From Aspidapion aeneum (Eukaryota; Arthropoda; Insecta; Coleoptera; Brentidae), in assembly GCA_963576565.1 (NCBI GenBank), contig OY755047.1:372001-436000 (forward strand): a stretch of 64,000 nt of DNA, read 5' to 3'. This document shows, piece by piece, positions 31,431 to 42,572 of the stretch. The notes below the pieces were generated by a model, which had not been told where the DNA came from, ran no database searches, and was given only the letters and a program-made list of their open reading frames with translations. How positions within the stretch are numbered: position 1 is the stretch's first letter; each line of letters starts with the position of its first letter. The position numbers and the translations under genes are program-made.

Positions 31431-32728
31431 GGCAGTACTAACCTAAGAGCATGGTTTTACTTAGACTTTTATTGCGGTAAGTTTGGTGCCATGGAAGAGG
31501 CAAGGGGTTTTAATAAAATTTCCAATATACATCTCTCGGAAAATCAATTTCCAATGCCTAAATTTGTTGTCATCGGCGGGGATTTTCAATTTTCTCCGCG
31601 CGCTTTGCCTTAAGGGCACAAACTTTCGACACCCCCTTTTAACGAGTTATTTTTTACTCTTTTTTAGAGTACCTACAGTAAACATCACAAAAATTTAGCA
31701 ACCACCCAAAACTCTTTGTTTGAAGTGTGTGGAGAATGATTGAGTAGAAACAAAATTTCGGACTTGTTTTATTTTAAACACTACATTTCTGTTAGTATCT
31801 CTAACCGTTTTTAAATGTAAACTAAGCAGTCTACTCCTAAAACTACACAGGAAAAAGTATTTTTTTAACTTTTTTTAAAACAGATAGGCACTATAAAATT
31901 TTATGAAAAAAAATTGTCGTAGTTTACGAAATAAGAAATGGATTGAATTACACAACGTGCAGTCCGGCCAGAATAAAATGAGACGCAAGAGAGATGGCTC
32001 AACTCAATCTATCTCACTCTGTTTACAGCACTTTGGTCTTACTGGGTGGTCTTCCGTTTTAGCTAATTTAACATGAACAAAATTTTAATATAACAAGAAA
32101 AAACGATACTCATCTGGTACGTTTAACGAAATCGACTCCAGCCCGTTCATAATTCACACCCTTTTATTGGGTTTCTATTGTTACCGCTGGCTCAATTAGA
32201 CTCCGGCCCGTTCACAATTTACACCCATTTATTGGGTTTCTATTGCTATCGCTGGGCTCAAACCACGTTTCATACACATTCTAAAATTTAAAAAGAAACA
32301 GTGGCGTATCATTTACACTTTTTTAATTTTTTAATAAAACTACGTGGAGTTCCAATTTTGAAGATATAACGAATGGTTTTGGATTTTTGCAATTTTTAGA
32401 AAATCAAATGGTATTTTTTTTAGGTTTCTAGATTCGTACGCACCTACCTAATAATAATAATAATAATATAATAAATATAAAAATTTTGAAAAAATATTTT
32501 TTTTTAAGAGAAATAAGGTATGGAGTTTTCCAGCAAAAAATACTTAGGAGGAGCAAAATATAAAGTTAATACCTAATAATGATGAATTAAAAATGGTAGA
32601 TAATGGAATAAAACAAAAAAGTTGTACATACCGACACACAGACAGAAAGACAGTCGGGGGTACTCTATCTGTAAGGCACTTGGGAAGTTTCAATTCTTGC
32701 TGGCAAACTCATTGGAAAGCCCTTCTTT
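31431..32728. other. no gene; a 69-bp tandem pair
   Basis: Two tandem copies of about 69 bp at 32133-32270, each with CCGTTCA(T/C)AATT(C/T)ACACCC and TTTATTGGGTTTCTATTG. A (TAA)n tract lies at 32451-32470. A CACAGACAGAAAGACAGTCG piece lies near 32637. ORFs at 31392-31698 have no known domain. The last four bases, CTTT (32725-32728), are the TSD of the Gypsy element. Confidence 0.5.
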
Positions 32729-35700
32729 TGTGGCCTTAAAAAAAAGTTAAAAAAAAATGTGGGCGCCAATTTGTGGCCTTAAAAAAAAATTGTATGACAT
32801 TTGTGGCAGCTTAAAGACGTTGCCGCCATTTTGTGACACTGAAACCCACTGAATAATTAAACAAATATCTGGAAGCAGAACTGTATTTTCCAGCTAGGTA
32901 AAACATTGATATGCCCGGTAACTTTTATACAGTGGAGAAGGGGGGGGTTCAGAAATAAGGAAATTTTAAGTGCGCCACATTATTTAATATCAATGTTTTA
33001 CAAAGAAGATCTTAAATAAAATACAGTTCAACCCAAACGTTGCAGCCAAACAATGAAATTCTACTTACTTCCGAGGCTTCCAGAATATTTATGTAATTAA
33101 GAATAACCAAAAAAAAAATAAACAGAATAAAATTCTAAAAGATTGAATTAAGATGACAAAACTAGAAATACTTTACAGGTAGATGGACTCCTTTAACAGG
33201 TCATACTGTACCTACATCTGAGTCAGTAGCGTAGGACTCACTTACATAAATGATTGTAAAAAAAAAAAAATACACATATACTTCCAAAATCGTTCCATCA
33301 TAGGGGAGACCTAGACCAAATATCTGCTGTCATCATTCTACGCTGGGTAGAATGAGACAGACAGCAACCCAGTCCGAGATCCACCCCATGAGGTAAAAAT
33401 GTGTAACGAAACCGCTAAATAAAAAATATAATCTCATCTCTCTTTTGTCTCCGCAAAGTTGGTTCACTGGATTGTACAAATAACAAAGAAATTTAGTTCA
33501 TCTTGTATATTTTGATTGTAAAACTTGAGAAAAATACCAAACAAGTCAGGGCCAAAATAGCAAGGCACTTCAAATTTGACAGTAAAACTATCTTAAATAA
33601 ATGAAATGAAGGAAAACAAGTCAATGTAGTAAATATGCCGCAAAACCAGGGTTATGACGTCATACCTTATCTTGCGTTTACAAGAAATGTTGAAATTATA
33701 CTGTGAAAACTTATATATGAAAAGATTACGTCTAAATTATATTAAAAATTTATATATGAGGGAAAAAATTATGTTACGGCTTGCTCCTACCTTGGTCCTT
33801 GATTATTCTGTGTATGTTTTATTTTGTAAACCTGGAATCCTGTTGTCCAGTTGTATCACCACTGCTCTCGGGTCTCCTGCTCTGCTCGCGCCTTCCCTCG
33901 TGCTCGCTTAGCACATGATGTTAGGCCAGCACTTTGGTCTTAAAAGGGTTGTGGGATTCTTGCCCGAGCGTAAAAACCCTGTGGAAAATGAAATGTTTCA
34001 GTTTCCTGGAATTCGTCAATTTTGCACGAAGTTCCCCTACACAGTAACTTAAATCGAGAACCCCATGTCGACTCAATAAAACAAAGCAGATTTAAACAGA
34101 TGAACTAAAATAATCCTAACGTACCTTTCTCAGGGTTATAACTGGCCCGTCCGGCTTCCCACCAGCGTCCAGCCCAACTGTCCCGTCGCTGGAATTGACA
34201 GGGCTGTAGACAAAGGAGAAAAACAATATATAGTTTTTATCCAACACGTGGTTAAAAGAAAAATATAAAAACGCCAACAATTCCCCACGTCCTTTGTCAA
34301 AAAAGTACATTTCCCACGAAAAATAATTACAATTTGGGAGGCAAATATTATCTTGAAGAGTACTCAACTAATAAAAAAAATAAAAAAAAATAAAATCGAA
34401 CTTACCAATGCTCTTTCTTCCCCGTACAAATGGCGTAGGCCGACCTAAAATCCCCTCAACAGGGTGTGAGCGTCACTTCCGATTACGCCGAAAACACGAC
34501 GGCTCACTCCTCACAGTCTCTGGGATATCTCCTACAATTCGCTGCAGTGCCAAACCAAAAACAATGGCGATCCCAGAGCCTGTTGTCGACCCAACCAAAT
34601 TTGTTAGCAAAGAGAGACCAAGCACTTCGTCGAGAATACCAGAATAATGAATTGGCCGGAAACCGTTTTGTAAATTTGGTGGGGAGTGGGGACGGTAAAA
34701 CGCAATAGTACCAACCTAATCTTCCCGGTGAAATTCAAATAAAGGATGCAAACCTATTTATAAAAAACTTTTCCGCCAAAAATAAATCTCTACATTCAGT
34801 GGCAAGCCTGGAAGAAAAACCCGGGGTTTTCAAAGTAACCAATGAGGAGATACCGCATAGTTCTATACAGGTATATAGGGGCAGCACCGACCAAGGGGAT
34901 AGGAAGTACGTAAAACAAACCTTGAGGTGTTGTCGGATCTATTTCCACGGTTGAAATTTTTATAACAAGGACGTCGAGACACCCTCCATACACATTATTA
35001 ATATTCGAACACTCAACCAATTCCCATATGAGTAAAGCTATACTGAGCGCAGAATTTAGTTGCACTCCAGTTACAGTCTTCGTCAAAAGTTTCCGTCGCT
35101 CTTTATAAATGTTTTCTCTAATATTCATATGGTTTAACGCCATTTTTGTAAAACATTTCTACAGTAATAAAGCTGTTTCTGAACCTGAACCCAAAAATAC
35201 ACACTGAACCATTGCTTAAAGGCACAAGAGTGTTCAGATGTTAACTCACACGATTTCGTTTATTCTTTTAGTCTTGGTTTCCATCCCTCGTTTATCTCCC
35301 ATTTACAACAGTGCATAACTCGTATTTATTTTATCCTTTCCCTATCAAATTAATAAAGATATCAAAGTGGCGGAGCCTCGGTTGTTACTGGTCAAACCGT
35401 GAACCTAAATATGTTTTCGTGCTATCAAAACTAGCTAATCCGTGAAGAATATGGGGTTCGGATTGTCCCAATATCCTCGAAATAAACGTAAGGGAATGAA
35501 ATGTTCATCTAAATGTTTCCTTCCTGTTACTGAAACCATTTGTGATGCGGCAACGCCGCCATTCCCCAGCATAACAGCTGTTTAACTTTATGAACGTCAA
35601 GTGAATCACAAAATTCCACAGATAAAAACAAAACAATCAAAATTTTTATGTGATTTTTCCCGAAGTCTGTGATCTTAAATTCCAATTACGATGTCCAGAT

Positions 35701-35901
35701 AATGCGATGTGCGTAGTGTCCACAGTAATTCGATGGAATGCCTCCTTTTAAGGTAACTTCCTAGACCCTATATAACCTCCAAACCTAGCTCTATAAAATA
35801 CTATATATTTGTGTACAGAAAGACGAATCAAAGAGCCTTGATTATTTACCTAAATAAACAAATATGTAACGTTGTCTTAAACGTAAAAATGACACGTTAC
35901 A
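32729..35901 (-). repeat. 3' LTR, complete (3,173 bp)
   Basis: On the minus strand it runs from TGTAACGTGTCATTTTTACG (35901 downward) to TAAGGCCACA (ending 32729). The left 662 bp (32729-33390) are absent from the partner LTR but present in the solo LTR at 17.5 kb, which proves that they belong to the LTR. It contains exon-like splice signals (separate entry) and short ORFs with no known domain. One of these, 34796-35143 on the minus strand, is shared but disrupted in the solo LTR, so it is unlikely to be a gene. Confidence 0.93.
34125..34406 (-). promoter_or_regulatory. splice-donor/acceptor-like signals inside the LTR
   Basis: On the minus strand CATTG|GTAAGTTCG gives a strong donor at 34405. 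TTTTTCTCCTTTGTCTACAG gives a polypyrimidine/acceptor ending at 34204. A 79-nt exon-like segment (34203-34125) is closed by AGAAAG|GTACGTT, a second donor. The same signals occur in the 5' LTR (offset +9182), and the last exon signals also in the solo LTR (TTTGTCTACAG; GGAAAG|GTACGTAG near 18906). They could remove part of the long leader from the genomic transcript. Known: long-LTR retroelements can use spliced leaders. Inferred here. Confidence 0.4.
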
Positions 35902-35918
35902 TAATCCCCCCCCAACTT
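35902..35918 (-). other. polypurine tract
   Basis: On the minus strand GAAGTTGGGGGGGGATTA abuts TGTAACG, the first bases of the 3' LTR. A purine-rich tract at this junction primes plus-strand DNA synthesis in LTR retroelements. Confidence 0.85.
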
Positions 35919-35940
35919 CAAGACGATTAACCTAAAAAGG

Positions 35941-38900
35941 TTAATCGGAGAGGTCCGCTGCCGACTTAAGGTCTTTGGCATGCCAACTCCCTGGCAGTAC
36001 TTTACCCGATGGTTCCTGAAGCTCAAATATCCATGGAGAAATTTTATTCCTAATCACATAAGGACCAACGAATTTCGGTGCTAACTTCTTCGAGAAAAAC
36101 TTCGCAGCATCTGACAAAACATAATTTTTCTTCCAAACACGCTGACCCACAGCAAAGTTGGGTACCCTTGTACGCAAATTATACTGAACTACGTTTTTCT
36201 CTCCAGCCACCTCTAACCTTCTCTTAACATCAGCATAGAGCTTCCGGAAACCTTCGTTCTTACTTTCAGCTGCAGTTTGTACACCATTCTCTTCAGATAA
36301 CAAAACTGGGTTGGAGTAATCTTTTCCTGACAAACACATATTCCTACCAAAATTAACAAAGAAAGGAGACATCCTGGTTGTCTCATGGGTTGCAGTACGA
36401 ATCGCGCAGGCAAGTTTATGTATTTGTTCGTCCCACTTCCTGTGGTTGTCTTTCACATAACAACATAACATGGTTTTTAACGTGCGATTCGTCCTTTCTG
36501 TTGGATTTGCTCTGGGGTGATAATACGGATTATACTGAATTTTAACCTGATAACTCTCAGCAAAACGCTTAAACTCATTACTTTTGTACTGAGGGCCATT
36601 ATCACAAAGTATCAAACGGGGTACTCCGAAGACCATAAATACTTGTTCCTCAAGGTGCTTGACAACAGCTTGAGTAGGGGCTGTTCGCATTGGAAAAACT
36701 AAGGAAAACTTACTCAAATAGTCCGTAACGACGAGAATCCAGCAATTACCCTTTGTTGAACGAGGTAGAGGTCCACATAAATCAGTCGAAATAATTTCCC
36801 AAGGACGAGTTGGTTTTGGGTGAGATATCATCTGATCAGATACACCTTGTGTATCACCTTTATGAGCTGCACAGACAAAGCATTTCTTTACAAAAGTTGC
36901 CACGTCCTGGCGCATTTTCGGCCAGTAATATTTTTCTGCCAGTCTGTGGAAGGTTTTATACACACCCATATGTCCTGCGGTAGGAGGATCGTGAGCTTCT
37001 CCAATAATTCTACGCCTATGATCTTTGGGGACTACCTCTTTCCAATATTCGTTAGATGGTGAAAGTTGAGGGTATTCTTGTTTGACATATTTATACAACT
37101 TATTATCAGTGTATCTCCAGTTCATAAATTTTAACGGTGATTCTACGACCCTCTTTACCATCTTTTGGTACCATCGATCTTTAATTGCTGTTGAAACATC
37201 TCTGGGCTGCGAAATTGTATCAATCATAGGTACTGCACGAGACAACATGTCCGGGACAACTAAATCTTTCCCTTTCCGATGGATTACTTCAAAATCATAT
37301 TGCTGCAGTTTTACAGACCAACGAGCAAGCCTTCCACTGGGCTCTTTTAAGCTATGAAGCCATTTTAAGCTAAAATGATCTGTTATGACCTTAAATGAGA
37401 TCCCCTCAATATAAGGCCGGAGCTTCTCTATCGCCCAAACCAATGCCAAACATTCTCGCTCGGTGGTCGTGTAAACACGTTCTTGCTTAGTCAAAGATCG
37501 ACTCAAATAGCAAATGACTTTGTCTCCTTCAGGATAAGGTTGCGTTAAACATGCTCCTATTCCATATCCTGATGCGTCTGTTTGAATGACAAATTCTTTG
37601 GTATAATCTGGACATGTAAGAATCGGTGCAGTCACTAAAAGTTCCTTAATCTTAATAAATGCTTTTTCGCAGTCTGGAGTCCAATCGAACTTTTGATTTT
37701 TCTTAGTTAGAGCTGTAATCGGAGCTATTATCGCTGAAAAATTCTCTATGAAACGTCTATACCAGGATATTGTACCTACAACTCTACGAACTTCCCTGAC
37801 AGTTCTTGGCCTCTGGAGCTCTAACATGGCTCTAATTTTATTAGGGTCAACTCGGATGCCTCGACGGTCCACTACGAAACCTAAATAAGTCATTTCTGGC
37901 CTACACAGTTGGCATTTCTCCCAACTTACCGTTATCTTTGCATTCTGCAATCTTCGTAGGACTTCCTCAAGAATTCTAAGATGTTCAGAAAAGCTCTGTG
38001 TGACAATTACGAGGTCATCGAGATATACGTACACGTAGGGGTCTAAATCGTTTCCTATGATGCTATCTATGAGTCTCTGCCAAGTTGCAGGTGCATTATG
38101 AAGACCAAATGGTAACCGCTTAAATTGGAAGAGACCTCGTCGACAGATGAATGCTGTTAGTGGCTTCGATGATTCTTCCATTGGTACTTGCCAATAAGCA
38201 CTCTTAATATCTAAAGTTGACAAGTATTTAGCATCTTTCAACTTGTCAAGAGTCTCGGATACGAGTGGTAAAGGATAACTATCACGCGCCGTCACTGAGT
38301 TCAATTTGCGGTAGTCTACACAGAAACGATATTTCTTTGTGTTTTTCTTTTGTACCATTACCACTGGTGAAGCCCATGAACTACTACTACGTTCTATCAC
38401 ATCCATTTTCAGCATTTCGTCGATTTCGTCATCAATAAGTTTTTGAATGACCGGTGAGACCTTATATGAACGTTGTCTTATCGGTGCTGCATTTGTTGTA
38501 ATCTTATGTTCTACTCTGTCTGTACATCCCAGTGAGTCACCCATCATATTCTTATATTTAACGACCAATTCCTCTAGTCGTTCTGATTCATAAGGTGTTA
38601 GAGTTGTTTGTTGGTCTGATGTTTCTAAAGAACAAATCACATCTTTATTATCGGCAAAATGCCACTCATTAGTACTTAAGTTCGGTACTATACCCATCGA
38701 AATCCAAAAATCTAATCCTAAAATCAAAGTGTGCGGCAACTCAGGAACGACGACGACCTCTATTAACCTAAATTTGTCCTGAACTCGCATAGGAAGCTGC
38801 ACTGTTCCAATACTACTCGTGCTTTGACCATTTGCCACAATACAACTCGTCTTCTTCGTCGTATCAAGTGAAAAACCAAACCTCTCGATGATTGACCAAC

Positions 38901-39105
38901 CATGATTCCCTAAAAAGGTACGTGAAGCCCCGGAATCCAACAAACCTAATAACTTATTTCCGAGCACATCCACTTCTAAATAAGGCCTCTCATCTTTGCG
39001 AGCATGACTTATCACATAATCTAAAACGTACGTTAGCCTATCGGTCGATGCTTGTTCAGGCTGACTCGAAGGTCGACCACCTACGAGCGCCTGGGTCCGT
39101 TTCCC
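35941..39105 (-). CDS. pol: Pol: protease, reverse transcriptase, RNase H, integrase
   Basis: Polyprotein that copies the element RNA into DNA and inserts it. Counting from the GTG-initiated stretch at 39015 (1,024 aa): retropepsin LLDSGASRTF with active Asp 27; RT from about 180 with FCVDYRKLNS and catalytic YLDD at 331-334; RNase H with TDAS (Asp 480), ERE (about 519-521) and TDH (Asp 546); integrase zinc finger H675, H682, C712, C715; catalytic core D745, D805, E840; C-terminal GPYV module near 984. No internal stop. The frame is open upstream to about 39111, overlapping the gag end by nine codons in the -1 frame, and has no ATG there, so translation as a Gag-Pol fusion by -1 frameshifting at 39099-39105 is predicted. 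All catalytic residues that I can check are present. Confidence 0.95.
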   Translation of the reverse strand, partial: GKRTQALVGGRPSSQPEQASTDRLTYVLDYVISHARKDERPYLEVDVLGNKLLGLLDSGASRTFLGNHGWSIIERFGFSLDTTKKTSCIVANGQSTSSIGTVQLPMRVQDKFRLIEVVVVPELPHTLILGLDFWISMGIVPNLSTNEWHFADNKDVICSLETSDQQTTLTPYESERLEELVVKYKNMMGDSLGCTDRVEHKITTNAAPIRQRSYKVSPVIQKLIDDEIDEMLKMDVIERSSSSWASPVVMVQKKNTKKYRFCVDYRKLNSVTARDSYPLPLVSETLDKLKDAKYLSTLDIKSAYWQVPMEESSKPLTAFICRRGLFQFKRLPFGLHNAPATWQRLIDSIIGNDLDPYVYVYLDDLVIVTQSFSEHLRILEEVLRRLQNAKITVSWEKCQLCRPEMTYLGFVVDRRGIRVDPNKIRAMLELQRPRTVREVRRVVGTISWYRRFIENFSAIIAPITALTKKNQKFDWTPDCEKAFIKIKELLVTAPILTCPDYTKEFVIQTDASGYGIGACLTQPYPEGDKVICYLSRSLTKQERVYTTTERECLALVWAIEKLRPYIEGISFKVITDHFSLKWLHSLKEPSGRLARWSVKLQQYDFEVIHRKGKDLVVPDMLSRAVPMIDTISQPRDVSTAIKDRWYQKMVKRVVESPLKFMNWRYTDNKLYKYVKQEYPQLSPSNEYWKEVVPKDHRRRIIGEAHDPPTAGHMGVYKTFHRLAEKYYWPKMRQDVATFVKKCFVCAAHKGDTQGVSDQMISHPKPTRPWEIISTDLCGPLPRSTKGNCWILVVTDYLSKFSLVFPMRTAPTQAVVKHLEEQVFMVFGVPRLILCDNGPQYKSNEFKRFAESYQVKIQYNPYYHPRANPTERTNRTLKTMLCCYVKDNHRKWDEQIHKLACAIRTATHETTRMSPFFVNFGRNMCLSGKDYSNPVLLSEENGVQTAAESKNEGFRKLYADVKRRLEVAGEKNVVQYNLRTRVPNFAVGQRVWKKNYVLSDAAKFFSKKLAPKFVGPYVIRNKISPWIFELQEPSGKVLPGSWHAKDLKSAADLSD

Positions 39106-40832
39106 TGACGATTACAATTTCGACATTCTCTTACTGTTACCCCTGCTTGTCCACACGAATAGCACTGTTTGCCTCTAGGTAATGCGCACCCGATCGCCAT
39201 GTGCCCTGTTTGGTTGCATCTATAACATACCACGTCCCTATTCGCCCTACCAGGTCTAACACCTTGTGGTGGTTGTTCATCTCTGTCATTTACACTAGAC
39301 TGACCACTAGCTGGTTGCTGTCTATCTCTGTCGAATCTATCAGCAGGATGATTCAAATTCTGTTGGTTCGATGTCCCGGCACCTGATATTTGAATTGCAT
39401 CAACCCCTGTTGAAAAATCGTCACTGTCGCTCTCTACGTCAACGTAGGCCAAGTCAGGTTCGATTGATTGGTTTCTTCTAGATGTAAAATTTTCCTCCTC
39501 TAAACCATATCTCTGGTCTATTCTACGACACAGATCCTTTAAATGTGATAGGCTATTGACCTCAGTAGCAATCAACCCTTTCTTATAGATGTCCGCTATA
39601 TTTCTGAAGACGATAGCTAATTTCGCCTCTTCGGAAACAGGACAGCCAAGTCTTTGGAAATATGTGTTCATGACAGCAATATAGGTCCCTATAGACTCTC
39701 CAGGGCCTTGTTTACGTTTTTGAATCTCCTTCAATAGCTTCTCGCCATATGAAGAAGGAAGATATTCTGCCATGAACCTCTGTTCCAGCTGTTCCCATGT
39801 ATGGACTTCTCTACGTACATCTTTGTAAAAAGTATAAGCTGACTTTTCAAAAAGATCAATGCCCGAATTCAGTAAAACCTTTTTGCTGACTCCTCTAGCC
39901 TGACTCAACTCGTCCACTCTCTCGAAAAATGCGGTGACGGAGATTGTACCCCTCTCGCCTGTAAACTTTAAGTTCCACTTATGCGGAGGTACAGGTGCAA
40001 CGTGATATGAGGTACCAGGATCACTTGACATTGGTACTGGCGACGAACATGAAAATGGTCGTGACTGAGCAATTGGTGCAATGCTACTTTGGAGGGCAGC
40101 TAGACTCAAAGGAACGGTAGACGGTTGTTGATAATGAAAAGCTGATGTACCGTAATTCTCAATCGGCATAGGGACTGGTGCCTGTATTGGTGCTTGAGTT
40201 GGGTTTGTAAGCACTTGCATTTGCAATGGAGCCATGGCCGACGGTTGGTTTGTGGGCTGTTGAGCTGGTCTTTGTGTGCTCGAGTGCTGTGGTTGCGGGA
40301 GTTGAGACTGGCTGGGAATGTTGCCAACATTTGTCGAGTGATCTGAGCTTCGACTCGTTGATTGGGTTTCAGATGCTTCATCATCATCTGAGTTCACGCC
40401 AACTCTTAATAAATCTGTTGCTTGGCTCTGCAACCTCCCAATCAAACTCAAGGTTTCCGCAACCAGTATGCCTTTTGTTTGACTTTCTTCAAAGTTCGAC
40501 GGATTCATGTTATTTATCCTGGCTAACACATGTTCCAACCTTACAGCGATTTTCCTAAACTCTCCCCCTTTGCTCGTACCAGAGAACTTCTCTACCAGCG
40601 GTACCAGACTATCAAGCTTCTTCATGCAGCTAAAAGCATCCTGGCCAAATTTAAAGGGATACGGAGGGTATCTCATACTTGTATCAGTCTTTTCTCTTTG
40701 CTTAATCAGCATAAGCTGTTGTTTCATTTCTTCCACCGATCCAATGGCTATGCCTCTCCATGTTAACTCATAGATTAATTCGTCCTTGACTAAGTACCTT
40801 ATGTCAGACAACCGACTCACAGAAACAGCCAT
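39081..40832 (-). CDS. gag: Gag structural protein
   Basis: Forms the particle that packages the element RNA. 583 aa from an ATG in CACCATGG, a strong eukaryotic start context. Residues about 8-40 (KDELIYELTWRGI) resemble the SAP-like start common in insect Gypsy Gags. 170-280 is Gln/Pro/Ser-rich and presumably disordered. About 285-445 is the capsid-like retrotrans_gag region (WNLKFTGERG, EQRFMAEYLP, IGTYIAVMNTYFQRL). 460-475 is acidic. A CCHC zinc knuckle lies at 536-549 (CYRCNQTGHMAIGC). A second knuckle at 557-570 has Val in place of the metal-binding His (CYSCGQAGVTVREC). The ORF ends in TAG at 39081; pol begins in the overlapping -1 frame. Confidence 0.93.
   Translation of the reverse strand: MAVSVSRLSDIRYLVKDELIYELTWRGIAIGSVEEMKQQLMLIKQREKTDTSMRYPPYPFKFGQDAFSCMKKLDSLVPLVEKFSGTSKGGEFRKIAVRLEHVLARINNMNPSNFEESQTKGILVAETLSLIGRLQSQATDLLRVGVNSDDDEASETQSTSRSSDHSTNVGNIPSQSQLPQPQHSSTQRPAQQPTNQPSAMAPLQMQVLTNPTQAPIQAPVPMPIENYGTSAFHYQQPSTVPLSLAALQSSIAPIAQSRPFSCSSPVPMSSDPGTSYHVAPVPPHKWNLKFTGERGTISVTAFFERVDELSQARGVSKKVLLNSGIDLFEKSAYTFYKDVRREVHTWEQLEQRFMAEYLPSSYGEKLLKEIQKRKQGPGESIGTYIAVMNTYFQRLGCPVSEEAKLAIVFRNIADIYKKGLIATEVNSLSHLKDLCRRIDQRYGLEEENFTSRRNQSIEPDLAYVDVESDSDDFSTGVDAIQISGAGTSNQQNLNHPADRFDRDRQQPASGQSSVNDRDEQPPQGVRPGRANRDVVCYRCNQTGHMAIGCALPRGKQCYSCGQAGVTVRECRNCNRQGNGPRRS
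39099..39105 (-). promoter_or_regulatory. -1 ribosomal frameshift slippery site GGGAAAC
   Basis: In the gag frame the codons are CAG GGA AAC, so G GGA AAC fits X XXY YYZ. Slipping back one base gives GGG AAA CGG, which is exactly the open pol frame, eight codons before the gag stop. GGGAAAC is an established slippery heptamer in retroviral frameshifting. About 22 bases downstream GGTCGA can pair with TCGACC 30 bases further on, a possible stimulatory stem; this pairing is only a suggestion. Confidence 0.75.
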
Positions 40833-42572
40833 GGTGCCTTTTAGATTTAAACTTTAAACTTTAATTAAAACTGTTAATTATACCTCCCAATTATAAAAAC
40901 TAAACCACGCAATAACAAACACAAAGTTCACTTTAAATTCACCAGTGAAAATCACTATAAATTTTCTGACAAATGTAGAAAATATAAAACTTAAATACGG
41001 GCAGACGCGAACAAAACCGAAAAACACCGGAGCAGTAAGAAAATAAAATTTATTTGCATTTAAAAATGTAATCATAATTTATGTTAAGTATTTGTACAAC
41101 CAACTATGACGTCCAACCTTGCAGAGAGAAATAACTACTTAAATCCTAAATTAGAATTGACAAGTAGCCATAAAAAAGTTAAAAAAATAAAAGAGAGACA
41201 AGAGTTTTGGCAGTGTTTAGGTCTTATGTTTCACTCCTGCGTGAGTAAAACCAAAAAAAATAATTGCGCTTATCCTAGCTGAACTGGATTCAAATTAAAG
41301 TTAAGTGATGTTTGTTTACCTCAGCAACCGAATAGGTAAATTTATCCCTAAATGGAACGTACAACAGACTACCTATAACAAAAATCCCAAAGCTGTTGTA
41401 CACAGTTAAAGCTAGGGTATACTCCTGCTATTGCAGAACGGCTCCACAACTAAACTCCTCAAAAAAAAACCCAAATCGCCGTATACAATGATTTTTCTAC
41501 AAAGAATAAATCAAAACCCACTTTAACCTGCTTACCTACTCTGAGTCTACACGAAACTTGCATTGCTTAAGGCAAAATCATCCCTTAATATATAAGAGAA
41601 CGCAATAAACATCGGAACAGATGTTCATGTTATAGAAATCGTAAAATATGCTCAATTAAAAAAAAAAATCCGCTCGCTGAAATTGCGTCGAATTAGATTA
41701 GTAAGGATGTTGTGTGTAATTAAAAAAAATTAAAAAAAAATACCGATGTTATTAAAAAATTTACAGAAATAACGTCTTGGTAGGACTGCAACTCTCTAAT
41801 CTTCATTAAAATGAAATTCCCAAAACTTAAACTAAATTGATGCAAACCATGGTCATGGTCAAAAAGACCCTAGGATCGTACCGAAAGGTGTCCAAAAAAA
41901 AAAATTTAAAAAAATTTTTTTTTGGTGAAGCCCACAGTAGCCCAATAATAAGAAAAAAATTAAATAGTGGCTCACTACAATGTTCAAAATATTACACTAC
42001 CCTAATAGGTGGTTTGGAGTAGGGAGAAAAAAAAATTAAAACAAATGATGATAGGTTGTTAAAACGCGAGGTTTCGAAATGAAATTATATTTTAATTCAC
42101 AAAAAAAAATATTTAAATAAACTGGTAAAATCATTGTAGGGCCAGGTACTACTATGCACAAAAAAAAAAATTCAACAAGAAAATCAAGTTTCCTTCCTTA
42201 AAAAAAATATTAAAAAGAAAAAATATTTAAAAAATATTTTCAAAAAAAAATGCAAAATGTTTAAGTGGGGTTGCAGCTCCTATTAGTGAACCTTAAAAAA
42301 AAATTAATAAAACCAGCACCAGAAAAATCTTATTCGAGTTGTCATGCAACAGTTTTTGTTCTTTTCCTTTAAAAAAAACAGTTGTCAATTCCCTATCCTC
42401 TCCCAAAACTGTGAATGTGAAAAGTGAATGAGCTAGAAAAATTAATTTACTATACAAAAAAAAATATTGAAAATTAAATTTACTTGAGAATCATAAATTA
42501 CAAAAAAAAAATCGTCATTGCAAAAAAAACCAATCAGTTTAGGAAAAGAAAAAAAAATATTTAATGAAATGA
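40833..42572 (-). other. Gypsy 5' leader, primer-binding site not found
   Basis: About 1.74 kb of AT-rich sequence between the truncated LTR and gag. No ORF of note and no tRNA-complementary stretch next to the LTR junction at 42572, where a primer-binding site is expected. Plus-strand A runs dominate 41640-42560. Confidence 0.7.

Noticed and set aside
33654..35143. ORFs of 79-115 aa inside the Gypsy LTRs
   Set aside because: Identical only because the two LTRs are identical; the older solo LTR breaks them by stops and indels, so there is no sign of protein-level conservation.
36213..40773. Plus-strand and alternative-frame ORFs across gag-pol
   Set aside because: Shadows of the minus-strand gag and pol frames, which carry all recognisable motifs.
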